NCBI GenBank assembly: GCA_035294465.1
Contig: DATGKW010000086.1
Coordinates: 1 to 15,447 of the forward strand
From: Paraktedonobacter sp035294465
GTDB lineage: Bacteria; Chloroflexota; Ktedonobacteria; Ktedonobacterales; Ktedonobacteraceae
DNA: 15,447 nt
Direction: 5' to 3'
This document shows positions 1-8,803 of the stretch, piece after piece. The first letter of the stretch is position 1. Each line of letters opens with the position of its first letter. The notes under the pieces were generated by a model. That model did no database searches, was not told the origin of the DNA, and saw only the letters and a list, made by a program, of their open reading frames with translations. Position numbers and translations under genes: made by a program.

Positions 1-2717
1 GGGGTAGGAGTAAATTTGAGATCCGGGCACATACCCAGTTCGCAGTCTCCGCTGGCGTATTCAATTACATCCTGCCAGATAGGACCAGCACCGCTGATAC
101 CAATTACTCCCCGCATCGGATCATTGCCATCAGCATTACCCGACCAGACACCAACGACCACCTTGGTTGTGAAGCCAATCGTCCAGTTATCCAGGAAATT
201 ATCGGTCGTACCAGTTTTCGCGGCTACCTGATAGCTCGGTTGCCAGTTATCCATGGTCAGGGTATCAATACCCTGGAACTCAAAGCGGCGCGAGTAATTG
301 TCAGTAAGGATATTGTTGACCAGGAAAGTGATTTGCGGACTGAGTACCCGCGTGGCATTGGGGTGCATTGGATCATAATGATAAAGATTATGCCCATAGT
401 TATCCCAGATGTCCAGAATATTGTGGTACGGCACACGCATACCATTATCAGCGAAGGCTTGATAGGCATTGGTCATCTGTAGCAGCGAGACGCCAGCGGT
501 ACCTATGGCCATCGAGGGACCGAAGTCCTGAGACATTGTCAAATTCGGATTGTGAAAGCGCTGGCGATCATAGGCCAGGTCAGTGTCAATATCGGTAATA
601 CCGAGGCGTCTGGCCATACTCACGACATCATCAGCCCCGGCGAACATAAAGGCTTTGATTGCTGGAATATTAAAGGAGTTCGCCAGCGAGATGCGTATGT
701 CCGTAGGAAGGGTCGGATGATAGCTATGTTGATAGTCCGTCGGCACATAAGCCGCCGATATACTGGTGGAACCTCCCTGAGGGAAGTAAGTTTTATCATC
801 CATCAATTTGATGCCTGGATACCAGCCTTTCTCGAAGGCCGCGGCGTACTCAATCGGCTTGAACGAGGAGCCTGGTTGACGCAAAGCAAGCGCAGCGTTT
901 ACCTCACCGCTGACTGCCGGGTTCTTATTGTTATAGTCTTCGCTGCCATCCATAGCCAGGACCTCGCCCGTCTGGGCGTTCATCACCACCACGGCAGAAT
1001 CGTTCACATTATAGACGGTATCGAGCGGGCCATAGCCGGTATACGGTTCGTATCTTGGCTGGGTCAGATTGTATTTCACATCTTTTTCGACGAACTGCTC
1101 CAGGTTGAGATCAAGCGTGGTATAGATATTGAGGCCGCTCTTGACAAGAATACCATAGCCCGTATCGTAATCGCCATTGCCGAGAGCATCGGAAAGCGTC
1201 TGGATAACCCACTGGACAAAGTGCGGCGCGATCTGGAGTTGGTGAAAGCCCACGATTGTCATTTTGCCGATAATCTCTTCAACCTGTGGCACCATCGCCT
1301 GCGTAATCGGCCCCATGTCCTGCTTCTGGGTGCCCAGTCCCAGGTTGAGATCCATACCATCTGCTATCATCTGACCGATTACATAGGGCACACGGTTGGT
1401 CAGCACATTCTGGAAGTTGGCCTGGCTAACGGAGGGATCAAAGTGGGTCGGGTTCTGCGGAATACCGGCCAGCAGCACAGCGCGGGCCAGCGCCAGCATC
1501 CCGGTAGGATCGTTGGCGCAGGTTGACTGGTCCTTGGGATTTTTGCACTTGTTCAGATCACGATCCAGGAAGGCCACGGCGGGCACACATTGGTGTTGCA
1601 TATTGCACTGTGGTTGCAGGCCAAAATAGTCTTCTACCGCCGCTTCAACGCCCTCTTCCTGCGCGCCATAAGGAGTATCGTTGAAGTACATCTCCATAAT
1701 TTTCCACTTGGGATACTCCTCCGTCAGGCCGATAGCCAGGGCCGCTTCGCTCATCTTACGCTGGAAAGTTTCTTGATTGTTTCCCGAAAGATTCTTAATC
1801 AACTGCTGTGTCATGGTACTGCCGCCGCTCTGGATCCGGCCCCCGGCAGAAATGTATTGCTGAAGGGCGCGCAACATCCCTTGCGGATCAACACCGTTAT
1901 TGGTCCAGAAAGTCGGATCCTCAGCGGCGATTTGCGCATCCTGAAGCACACCGGGCAGGTAGTTATAAGAAACTGGCGTACTTCGCCCGCCTTCTCCCCA
2001 TTGTGAGTTGGCATACAGCGTGTAGAGCAGATTACCATTGCGATCATAAATACGCGTTGATTGGGGCCTCTGAAAATTGGCCAGGCTCTGAACCTGGGGC
2101 AACGCGCTCTGATAGAAATTGTAGGCATAGCTAGCAGTCGAAGTCAGCAGAATCAGGAGGAGCGCTGCTATCGTGGATAATACGGCGGTGCGAACACGTT
2201 TGCTGCCGGGGCCGCTGCGCCGCATGCGCTCGCGGCGGCGCTTTCTCAGATGGGTGATGCGCTGAACGCGCGAGCGCCGCCACGGCGTAGGTCGCGTGGG
2301 TACCGGTCTGACCATTGGCGGCTGTGGCGGGTGATAGCGTACCAGCGGGTTCGGGTCCACAGGCGGTGCAGAGCGACGCAGAGCGGCCATCTTGCTGGAT
2401 ATACGCTGCGCTATCTGCATCGGACGCGCCATGAAGGCTGGTCCATTCCATTGCTGCTGCCTGGGCGGCACGGCCTGCAAGGGTCCCCTTCCAGGCGCAT
2501 AAGGTGATGTCTCTGGCCCAGCAGGAGCAGGTTGATTAACGGAATAGGCTGCCGGAGGAAGTGGTGATGATGGTGGCGGCCCTTGCAGAGCCGGATTATT
2601 GGCCGATATCTGTCCCTGGTGCCCATAGTTGCTAAGTAGTCCCGATCTTTGTGCCTGCGCATATGGCTTTGCCGGGTCATTCTGATTATCTCGCGATTGC
2701 CAATAGTTTGTACTCAT
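1..2717 (-). CDS. Class A penicillin-binding protein (transglycosylase/transpeptidase), downstream tandem copy, 3' end cut by window
   Basis: The frame is open from ATG 2717 to the window edge (905 complete codons, no stop), so the C-terminus is missing. By comparison with the paralogue at 3084-6002, about 85 residues are lost. The predicted enzyme polymerises lipid II glycan strands and crosslinks peptides at the outer face of the membrane. A Pro/Gln-rich cytoplasmic tail (about 1-145) is followed by a basic stretch, one membrane segment (about 178-199), a GT51 domain and a transpeptidase domain. Visible GT51 features are catalytic Glu266 in AAEDPTFW, the GGSTMTQQ motif near 298-305 and Glu324 in RKMSE. 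The transpeptidase motifs are SSFK (Ser617), SFN (681-683) and KTG (834-836). Four cysteines (371, 377, 391, 400) lie in an insertion after YFGLQP, spaced as in the paralogue. The start is supported by AAGGAAG about 5 bases upstream. Family assignment is certain; the physiological role relative to the neighbouring copy is unknown. Confidence 0.95.
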   Translation of the reverse strand, partial: MSTNYWQSRDNQNDPAKPYAQAQRSGLLSNYGHQGQISANNPALQGPPPSSPLPPAAYSVNQPAPAGPETSPYAPGRGPLQAVPPRQQQWNGPAFMARPMQIAQRISSKMAALRRSAPPVDPNPLVRYHPPQPPMVRPVPTRPTPWRRSRVQRITHLRKRRRERMRRSGPGSKRVRTAVLSTIAALLLILLTSTASYAYNFYQSALPQVQSLANFQRPQSTRIYDRNGNLLYTLYANSQWGEGGRSTPVSYNYLPGVLQDAQIAAEDPTFWTNNGVDPQGMLRALQQYISAGGRIQSGGSTMTQQLIKNLSGNNQETFQRKMSEAALAIGLTEEYPKWKIMEMYFNDTPYGAQEEGVEAAVEDYFGLQPQCNMQHQCVPAVAFLDRDLNKCKNPKDQSTCANDPTGMLALARAVLLAGIPQNPTHFDPSVSQANFQNVLTNRVPYVIGQMIADGMDLNLGLGTQKQDMGPITQAMVPQVEEIIGKMTIVGFHQLQIAPHFVQWVIQTLSDALGNGDYDTGYGILVKSGLNIYTTLDLNLEQFVEKDVKYNLTQPRYEPYTGYGPLDTVYNVNDSAVVVMNAQTGEVLAMDGSEDYNNKNPAVSGEVNAALALRQPGSSFKPIEYAAAFEKGWYPGIKLMDDKTYFPQGGSTSISAAYVPTDYQHSYHPTLPTDIRISLANSFNIPAIKAFMFAGADDVVSMARRLGITDIDTDLAYDRQRFHNPNLTMSQDFGPSMAIGTAGVSLLQMTNAYQAFADNGMRVPYHNILDIWDNYGHNLYHYDPMHPNATRVLSPQITFLVNNILTDNYSRRFEFQGIDTLTMDNWQPSYQVAAKTGTTDNFLDNWTIGFTTKVVVGVWSGNADGNDPMRGVIGISGAGPIWQDVIEYASGDCELGMCPDLKFTPT

Positions 2718-2968
2718 CAGATCTTCCTTTTACTTCCTTGCAGGTCCTTTCTGGCTGCACTCGGTACTCCATATGTAACACGTCTGGCCAGATGCTCTCC
2801 TGAATACCTCTCCCTCAGAAAAACGAGGTACGCGAGCCGTTTCAAGGATCAATAGCTGTCGTTCCTTCTCATTCATTCCCCACTACGTAATGTCCATATA
2901 ATTCAGAGTATGAAATATCAGGTCTAGATGCTTAAACGCCCAGGGCAAAGTTTGCTAACACTTTACCC

Positions 2969-2989
2969 CGTTTTTGCTACGCAAAAACG
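2969..2989 (-). terminator. Possible secondary hairpin behind the main terminator
   Basis: A 9-bp perfect inverted repeat (2969-2977 with 2981-2989, 3-base loop), CGTTTTTGC on one arm, sits inside the T-rich tail of the main terminator. It may be a backup stop or only a by-product of the A/T runs. No T-tract follows it on the minus strand. Confidence 0.35.
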
Positions 2990-3001
2990 CAAAAATAAGT
3001 A

Positions 3002-3035
3002 GTAGAGCGGAAAACGTATCTATTTTCCGCTCTAC
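3002..3035 (-). terminator. Rho-independent terminator of the upstream PBP gene
   Basis: A perfect 13-bp stem (3002-3014 with 3023-3035, 8-base loop) lies about 50 bases past the stop codon at 3084. On the minus strand it is followed by TACTTATTTTTGCGTTTTT, a T-rich tract typical of intrinsic termination. The plus strand has no T-tract after the stem, so it should act on minus-strand transcripts. Confidence 0.8.
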
Positions 3036-3083
3036 CACACCGGTCTGACGCGCATCGTTACCCAGCAACAATGCTCAGCGGCA

Positions 3084-6002
3084 TCACCCTCCTCGCCTCC
3101 GTTTCTGTGATGGTGGCGTAGTGCTCCCGGTGCAAGCGCTGGTGGGATTGCCAGTGCCTCCGTTGCTGCCGTTTCCATTCCCGTTACCAGTGTTGCCCGT
3201 ATTCGTACAGGTGATCAGGCCGCTCTGCTGCGGCTGTTCGCCGTTGATCATATAACTCAGATAGCCGGTTCCGGCCAGCCCGTTCACGGTATTGACCTCT
3301 TGCTGCACGATCCCACTTGGTACCGGGAAGTGAACTTCGGTATAGGTGGGCAGATCTCGAGGTGGGCAGGGAACGTCATCGAGATAGGTTTCACAGTGCC
3401 CGCTGGCGTACTCCATCACACTGTGCCAGATCGGTGCAGCCCCGGTGACACCAATGGAGTGCAGCATCGGGCTATCATCGGCGTTGCCGGACCAGACGCC
3501 AACAACCAGATTGGGAGTGTAGCCCAGCGTCCAGTTGTCGTTGATAGTTCCCGTGCCGGTAGTACCGGTCTTGGCAGCGACATCAGGATGAGTGCCATCA
3601 GGCAGAGTCCAGTCGGTCATATCCAGAGCGTGATCATTCTCAAACTCCGTCTCACGGTCGATGATGTTTTCAGGACTCGAATTCAGCGTTTCTGTAACCA
3701 GGTAGGCAATCTGCGGGCTGAGCACGCGTATACCGGCAGTGGCGGGGTTATACTGATATAGCTCGTGTCCATAATTGTCCCAGATATTCAGAATGCCCTG
3801 TGGCGGGATGCGCACGCCCTGATTAGCAAAAGCCTGATAGGCATCGACCATTTGTAGCAGAGAAACCGGATCAACGCCAATTGGCATCGAAGGCACCAGG
3901 CCATTGGTAACACCCTGTTCGGGAACAATCGAAGTGATGCCGAGACGCGTAGCCATGTTGTAGACGTTTTTCAGGCCAGCGTAATAACCCATTTTGATGG
4001 CCGGAATATTGAGTGAGTTCGAGATAGCGTTCTCAATATTGGTATACTCGTTGTGATAGGTATCGCCATAATCGGTTGGCACAAAGGCAGACGACAGGCT
4101 AGAGGACCCCTGGGGGAAGTAGGTTTTGAAGTCACCCTGGACAATGCCGGGATAGTAACCCATTTCGTAAGCCGCAGCCATGACGATTGGCTTGAACGAC
4201 GAACCCGGCTGGCGTGGCGAGATAGCCATATTAATCTCTCCTCCGCCGGCTCTACTGGTATCGTTCCAGTTGACGCTACCATCCATCGCCAGCACCTCAC
4301 CCGTCTTGACATCCATGACCACCACCGCCGAATCGTGAATCTGATAGTCCGTGCTGAGAGTTACGGTGACACCCTGGAACATCTGGTATTCCGGTTCGGT
4401 AATATGGCGTTTGACCGCGTTCTCAACATAGGTTTGCAGATTAGAATCAAGCGTGGTTCTGATGTTGAGGCCGCTGGTTTCCAGGGTCTCCAGCCCTGTC
4501 GTGTAATCACCATTACCCAGGGCAGTAGCAAGCGTGTTGATGATCCACTGGACGAAATGGGGAGCGCTATCTGTATTCTGAAACCCTACATAGGTAATCT
4601 TCTTTGAAAGCGCCTCGACCTGCTGGATCACCGCAGGCGTGATCGGTCCAGCGTCCTGCGTATGGGAACCCAGGCCCAGGTTGATGCTCATTCCATCGGC
4701 CATCATCTGTTTCAGTACGTAATCCTGGCGCTCGAAGAGCAGCGTATGGTCCGAGTTGGCCAGAGGATCATAGTCGGGCGGGTTCTGCGGAATACCAGCC
4801 AGCAGCGAAGCACGCGCGAGGGCCAGGAGCGGATCAACCGCACAGGTAGTTTCGTCTATTTTAGGTTTGCTCACCTTGCATCTGGTCAGATCGCGATCCA
4901 GAAAAGCTACTGCAGGTACGCAGTTAAAGTTTGCGCTGCACATCGGTTGCAGGCCAAAGAAGTCCTGGGCCGCTGCCTCAATGCCCTGCTCCTGGTCGCC
5001 ATACGGAGCTACGTTGAAATACATCTCCAGAATTTTCCACTTGGGGTATTCCTGGGTGAGACCAATAGCCAGCGCGGCCTCGTTGATTTTGCGCTGAAGA
5101 TTTTGCTGGGTCTGATGATCCAGGTTTTTAATCACCTGCTGGGTGATCGTGCTCGCGCCTGTTGCTGCTGTCTGAGAACTGGTATCCACAAAGGCTGAGC
5201 GCAGAATCGCCTGCGGATCAATGCCATCGTTCGTCCAGAACGTCTTATCTTCGGTGGCTATCTGGGCATCCTGCATAACACCAGGAATCTCATTGTACGA
5301 AACCGGGATACTATGTCCATATTGCCCGCTGAGCGTATAGAGCAGGTTGCCATTGCGATCATAAATACGGGTCGATTGTGTTCCCTGATAATTGGCCAAC
5401 CCCTGGAGCTTGGGGAGCTGGCTCTGATAGTACGCATAAGAGGAGATACCGCCCGAAGCGATCAGGATTACGAGCAGCGCTGCGATAACGCTGAGAACAA
5501 TTGTACCGAAGCGCTTGCTGGGCCTGTTCTTATACCAGCGCTCACGGCGGTTGCGCATCATGCGCGTGATTTTCTGCGTGCGCGACCGCCGCCAGGGCTC
5601 GGAGCGGGTCGGGACCGGTCGCTCTGGATAGCCACCAGAGAGCGCCGGCGGCTGGTGTGGACGATAGCGCACCAGCGGATTGGGATCAACCGCTGGCGCA
5701 GAATGACGCAGCGCCGCCATTTTACTGGACCAGCGTTGTACCATCTGCAACGGGCGAGCCATAAAAGCTGGCCCATTCCACCGCTGTTGAGGCGACGGAA
5801 GCTGCGACGGCGGACCAAACTGGCCGGGCAAGTTCCCGGTAGGCGGCCTCTGGAAAGCTGATGGCGCGGTACCCGCGCCGGGTGATAGAGACGGCGCCTG
5901 CTGCGATGGTGGCTGCTGGCCCGCATAGCCGCCACTCAGCAAGCCGGTGCGACGCTTCGGTGGTTGTTGATTATCTTGTGGTGGCAAAAAGTTGCTACTC
6001 AT
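3084..6002 (-). CDS. Class A penicillin-binding protein (transglycosylase/transpeptidase), upstream tandem copy
   Basis: A complete 972-residue PBP1-type enzyme that builds and crosslinks peptidoglycan at the outer membrane face. Order of parts: Pro/Gln/Gly-rich cytoplasmic tail (1-135), basic segment, membrane anchor (about 166-190), GT51 transglycosylase (about 205-440), transpeptidase (about 555-865), and an Asn/Gly/Thr-rich tail ending in a basic RRRGG. GT51 landmarks are Glu251 in ATEDKTFW, GASTITQQ (282-289), RKINE with Glu308, and KWKILEMYFN (321-330). Transpeptidase landmarks are SSFK (Ser601), SLN (663-665) and KTG (811-813). An insertion after FFGLQP carries Cys355, 361, 375 and 387. 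AAGGAAAG just upstream supports ATG 6002. At 972 residues it is longer than many PBP1 proteins because of the two low-complexity tails. Its tandem paralogue lies downstream, and the gene is divergent from dprA. Confidence 0.97.
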   Translation of the reverse strand: MSSNFLPPQDNQQPPKRRTGLLSGGYAGQQPPSQQAPSLSPGAGTAPSAFQRPPTGNLPGQFGPPSQLPSPQQRWNGPAFMARPLQMVQRWSSKMAALRHSAPAVDPNPLVRYRPHQPPALSGGYPERPVPTRSEPWRRSRTQKITRMMRNRRERWYKNRPSKRFGTIVLSVIAALLVILIASGGISSYAYYQSQLPKLQGLANYQGTQSTRIYDRNGNLLYTLSGQYGHSIPVSYNEIPGVMQDAQIATEDKTFWTNDGIDPQAILRSAFVDTSSQTAATGASTITQQVIKNLDHQTQQNLQRKINEAALAIGLTQEYPKWKILEMYFNVAPYGDQEQGIEAAAQDFFGLQPMCSANFNCVPAVAFLDRDLTRCKVSKPKIDETTCAVDPLLALARASLLAGIPQNPPDYDPLANSDHTLLFERQDYVLKQMMADGMSINLGLGSHTQDAGPITPAVIQQVEALSKKITYVGFQNTDSAPHFVQWIINTLATALGNGDYTTGLETLETSGLNIRTTLDSNLQTYVENAVKRHITEPEYQMFQGVTVTLSTDYQIHDSAVVVMDVKTGEVLAMDGSVNWNDTSRAGGGEINMAISPRQPGSSFKPIVMAAAYEMGYYPGIVQGDFKTYFPQGSSSLSSAFVPTDYGDTYHNEYTNIENAISNSLNIPAIKMGYYAGLKNVYNMATRLGITSIVPEQGVTNGLVPSMPIGVDPVSLLQMVDAYQAFANQGVRIPPQGILNIWDNYGHELYQYNPATAGIRVLSPQIAYLVTETLNSSPENIIDRETEFENDHALDMTDWTLPDGTHPDVAAKTGTTGTGTINDNWTLGYTPNLVVGVWSGNADDSPMLHSIGVTGAAPIWHSVMEYASGHCETYLDDVPCPPRDLPTYTEVHFPVPSGIVQQEVNTVNGLAGTGYLSYMINGEQPQQSGLITCTNTGNTGNGNGNGSNGGTGNPTSACTGSTTPPSQKRRRGG

Positions 6003-6206
6003 CTTCTTTCCTTACATCCTTCTGTTGCATTTCCGACCCCCGGTAATTATTGTGACGCTTACTTTTTACCGGAATCTGCATACGGACGGCGCCTTCAGGC
6101 ACAGGCGCGATCCGCCGAAATGCTCGCTTCACTCACCTCTCGCTTCTTCCCACCTTCCATATATTCTTGCATTATTATCAGTCTATATAGATTTACGTAC
6201 AGCGTG

Positions 6207-6243
6207 AAATAGGTTAACACAACGTAGCAAATAGGTCCCTATT
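6207..6243. repeat. Direct repeats AAATAGGT with an adjoining palindrome
   Basis: AAATAGGT occurs at 6207-6214 and again at 6229-6236, exactly 22 bases apart (about two helical turns). The second copy is also the left half of AATAGG-TC-CCTATT (6230-6243). The spacing suits a protein binding one DNA face, but the motif is short and no regulator is identified. Confidence 0.4.
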
Positions 6244-6286
6244 CTGCCCATGAGCAACGGGCTCATCTTGAATTGATAGAGTTCGC

Positions 6287-6315
6287 TTTATTAGCCCAGG
6301 GAGAACGGCTATAAT
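6287..6315 (+). promoter_or_regulatory. Predicted dprA promoter
   Basis: A perfect TATAAT at 6310-6315 has a weak -35 (TTTATT, 6287-6292) at 17-base spacing. Transcription would start near 6322, leaving a leader of about 54 bases before ATG 6376. Confidence 0.5.
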
Positions 6316-6375
6316 ATGCGCCGATATATCTCTGTCTATAACCGCAGACGATGCACAGATAAGTGAGGGTCAAAG

Positions 6376-7530
6376 ATGGATGTGCTTGATGGGAAAAATC
6401 TCTCCTTACAATCGGCTCCTTGCAGCGCTGATTTAGATAAAGAAGCGGCCAGCTACTGGATTGCCTTTAATCGCGTGTTGGGTATCGGGCCGGTCAGTTT
6501 TCGCTTGCTGCTCAACCATTTTCAAGATGACCTCGCAACAGCCTGGCAAGCCGATAGACAAGAACTGGCACGCGCGGGTCTGCATCAAAAAACCATTGAC
6601 GCACTTATAGATCAGCGCGCAAAGATCGAGCCGGCGCGCGAAGTGGAGCGCCTGGAAAAAGCGCAGATCGAGGTTTTGACCTGGCGCGATCCTGCCTACC
6701 CCGCGCTCCTACGCGAGATCGATGCTGCGCCACCAGTGCTCTACCTGAAAGGCAAACTGACCGAAGCCGACCGCTTTGCGCTGGCGGTTGTGGGAACGCG
6801 CAATGCTGACCATTACGGCCAGCAAGCGACCGAACGCCTGGTTACTGACCTGGCACGCGGTCAGGTTACAGTGGTCAGCGGTCTGGCCCTCGGCATTGAT
6901 GCCATCGCGCACCATGCCGCTCTCGATGCCGGAGGGCGCACTATCGCCGTGATGGCCTGCGGGCTGGATATCATCTATCCCGCGAAAAATGCGAAGCTGG
7001 CCCGGCGGATCGTCGAGTCGAACCAGGGAGCGCTGCTGAGCGAGCATCCGGTGGGAGTGCAGCCGGATGGCGGAAACTTCCCGGCTCGTAATCGCGTTAT
7101 ATCGGGTCTCTCGCAGGGAGTGCTTGTGGTGGAAGCTGGGGAAAGAAGTGGAGCACTGATTACCGCCGGTTTTGCCCTCAAGCAGGGCCGCGAGGTTTTT
7201 GCCGTGCCGGGGAGTATCTTCGCCAGCCGCTGCCTGGGCACGAATCGCTTGATTCGAGAGGGCGCTCACCTCGTTCTGGATGTTAAGGATATCCTCGAAG
7301 CCCTTAATCTTTTCATGCTGCCTCAGCAGATGGAGATGCAGCAAGCTTTGCCGGAAAACGCCGAAGAGCGTGACCTGCTGGCCCTGCTTGGCCACGAACC
7401 CATCCATATCAACGAGATGATCATCGCTTCAGGTCTCCCGGCTCCCACGGTTACCGCAACCTTGACCCTGCTAGAACTCAAAGGCCTGGTAAAAGCGATT
7501 GGCAGCGCGCAATTCGTCCTGGCACGATAG
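6376..7530 (+). CDS. dprA: DNA-processing protein DprA
   Basis: A 384-residue cytoplasmic protein of the DprA/Smf family. Family members bind incoming single-stranded DNA and load RecA during natural transformation. An N-terminal helix-hairpin-helix/SAM-like region (about 24-75, with VLGIGPVSF) precedes a Rossmann-like core. Core signatures are VVGTRNADHYG (138-148), VSGLALGIDAIAHHAAL (167-183), FPARNRVISGLS (235-246) and GALITAGFAL (259-268). A C-terminal winged-helix domain (about 327-384) completes the long DprA architecture. GAGGG six bases before ATG 6376 fits as ribosome binding site. No other competence gene is in the window, so transformability cannot be inferred. The 3' end faces the SorC-type gene across a 60-base gap. 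Confidence 0.96.
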   Translation: MDVLDGKNLSLQSAPCSADLDKEAASYWIAFNRVLGIGPVSFRLLLNHFQDDLATAWQADRQELARAGLHQKTIDALIDQRAKIEPAREVERLEKAQIEVLTWRDPAYPALLREIDAAPPVLYLKGKLTEADRFALAVVGTRNADHYGQQATERLVTDLARGQVTVVSGLALGIDAIAHHAALDAGGRTIAVMACGLDIIYPAKNAKLARRIVESNQGALLSEHPVGVQPDGGNFPARNRVISGLSQGVLVVEAGERSGALITAGFALKQGREVFAVPGSIFASRCLGTNRLIREGAHLVLDVKDILEALNLFMLPQQMEMQQALPENAEERDLLALLGHEPIHINEMIIASGLPAPTVTATLTLLELKGLVKAIGSAQFVLAR

Positions 7531-7590
7531 CGGGGCTTCCTACAATAGAGCTAGCGTGGAGAAATAATCTAACCAGATGACTCAAACAGG

Positions 7591-8631
7591 CTAGCTGCCC
7601 ATTAGCAAGAGCTGCGCGGTCACGTGGTCTGTTACTAAAATATTCGCAAGGCCAGCATTGAGGGCGGCTCGAATGGCCGGAATGTATGAAGGACTTCCGC
7701 CTGCAATCAGAATCACTTTGGTATTATGCTCCTTGATCTTCTCTCGCAGGCGAGGAATCTCCAGCCCTGAAAGGCAATACGGAAAGTTTTTCAGCGTATC
7801 ATTGATACATCTGCCCGATATATCAAATACCCAGTGATTGATATCCGCTACAGGTCGAGCCGATTCGATGATCGTCAATTGCTCCTGCGTGAAAATTCCG
7901 CGCGCCAACATATCTCTGTTCGTACCAGGTGTCCACAACCCCAGAACAATCACATTTGCTCGCATCATCATATCATAAGCTTCTTTGATGATTGGAAGCC
8001 GCCGCGTATACTCTACCTGCTCCTTCGTAGTCAGAAAGGCTGGACAAGGAAACCAGAGATGACTAGCCCCATAAGCCATGGCCAGGTCATGCGCGATCAT
8101 ATTCGCGTCACCCGAACTGGTACTTGGCTCAACGAACCCAATGGTCGCCACTACTTGCAGATGCGGGAGCGCCCTCCCCGGCTTCAGATACCGTATCAGG
8201 TTGCGCATAAACATTCTTCCGCCAGAAACAGCCAGAATGTCTGCGTCGGTAAGCATCTGATCAAGGTAATCGGCAGCCGCAATGGCGATTTCTGTCACCA
8301 CATCATCAAGGTGCTCGTTCGAAGCAACTGCGTTCATGTTGCGCCCGGCTACTAGCAGCAGATCCTCCAGACCAAGTTTTACGCGCACTTCACGTGAGAG
8401 ATTACGAAGATATCCAAAGCGCAGATCAGGAGTAATAGAAATACGGACAATATCGCGATCTCGCGCTTTCTGTAAGGCTTTACTGATCGTTTGTCGGGAG
8501 CAAAATTCCATTTCTGCGATGGCTTCCTGCGAATGACCATCTTCATAGTAGAGATAGGCAACCTTGCGTAAAAATTGCTCGTCGCTGAGAAGTCTTGTTT
8601 CATTGTTACTGACAAACGCGTGTTCTGGCAT
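7591..8631 (-). CDS. SorC/DeoR-type sugar-binding transcriptional regulator
   Basis: A 346-residue one-component regulator. An N-terminal helix-turn-helix (about 33-56, HSQEAIAEMEFCSRQTISKA) is followed by a sugar-binding effector domain of the SorC family, which usually recognises a sugar or phosphosugar. Effector-domain landmarks are DILAVSGGRMF, the GDANMIAHDLAMAYGA stretch, VIVLGLWTPG, INHWVFDISGRCI and the C-terminal GLANILVTDHVTAQLLL. The length matches the family. ATG 8631 is preceded by AAGGAG about 8 bases upstream; an ATG four bases earlier is out of frame and stops quickly. No sugar catabolic or transport genes are adjacent, which is unusual for this family. It is divergent from the radical SAM cluster, so it probably controls that cluster and possibly itself. 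The ligand is unknown. Confidence 0.92.
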   Translation of the reverse strand: MPEHAFVSNNETRLLSDEQFLRKVAYLYYEDGHSQEAIAEMEFCSRQTISKALQKARDRDIVRISITPDLRFGYLRNLSREVRVKLGLEDLLLVAGRNMNAVASNEHLDDVVTEIAIAAADYLDQMLTDADILAVSGGRMFMRNLIRYLKPGRALPHLQVVATIGFVEPSTSSGDANMIAHDLAMAYGASHLWFPCPAFLTTKEQVEYTRRLPIIKEAYDMMMRANVIVLGLWTPGTNRDMLARGIFTQEQLTIIESARPVADINHWVFDISGRCINDTLKNFPYCLSGLEIPRLREKIKEHNTKVILIAGGSPSYIPAIRAALNAGLANILVTDHVTAQLLLMGS

Positions 8632-8736
8632 CCATCCTGCTCCTTTCTTTCATCGCGCGTATGTACTCCCCTGAACGCAAAAAATTTTGTTTGTCCACTG
8701 TCTGGCCATTTGGTACATTGTGATTACATTCGCCCT

Positions 8737-8766
8737 ATTATCATACATCGAAGGGCATTTTGGCAA
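8737..8766 (-). promoter_or_regulatory. Predicted promoter of the SorC-type regulator
   Basis: On the minus strand a -35 TTGCCA (8766-8761) and a -10 GATAAT (8742-8737), each five of six matches to consensus, are 18 bases apart. The start would be near 8730, giving a leader of about 100 bases that includes the A/T-rich AAAATTTTGT box at 8681-8690. Confidence 0.6.
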
Positions 8767-8803
8767 TACGATAGCACACTCTAACGAAAACAGAGATTTC
8801 TCG

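Larger units (their letters stand above)
2718..3083. other. Intergenic region between the two tandem PBP genes
   Basis: This 366-base gap has no convincing gene. It carries the terminator hairpin of the upstream PBP (3002-3035), a second small hairpin (2969-2989) and the Shine-Dalgarno of the downstream PBP near 2723-2730. A promoter for the downstream copy is expected here because of the terminator, but I see no minus-strand -35/-10 pair good enough to call. Short open frames in the gap have no ribosome binding site or recognisable product. Confidence 0.6.
6003..6375. other. Divergent intergenic region between PBP and dprA
   Basis: A 373-base gap with start codons facing outward on both sides. 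It holds a plausible dprA promoter (6287-6315), a pair of direct repeats with a small palindrome (6207-6243), a 6-bp inverted repeat ATGAGC/GCTCAT (6250-6266) and, in the PBP leader, a 7-bp inverted repeat CCGGTAA/TTACCGG (6040-6072). I could not settle on a PBP promoter. Open frames of 61-82 codons on the plus strand at 5861-6212 have no ribosome binding site and overlap the PBP start, so they are not called. Confidence 0.6.

Noticed and set aside
552..1526. A 324-codon open frame on the plus strand
   Set aside because: It lies entirely antisense to the downstream PBP gene, whose minus-strand frame is continuous and matches its paralogue throughout. The plus-strand translation shows no recognisable domain.
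4053..5198. Plus-strand open frames of 178-184 codons
   Set aside because: They are antisense shadows of the upstream PBP gene and share the same pattern as the shadows over the other copy.
6709..7407. A 232-codon minus-strand frame opposite dprA
   Set aside because: dprA has strong family motifs over the same interval and the antisense product resembles nothing I know.
7549..7596. AGCTAGC/GCTAGCT inverted repeat between dprA and the SorC-type gene as a terminator
   Set aside because: Only 7 bp with a 34-base loop, no T-tract on either side, and one arm overlaps the stop codon.
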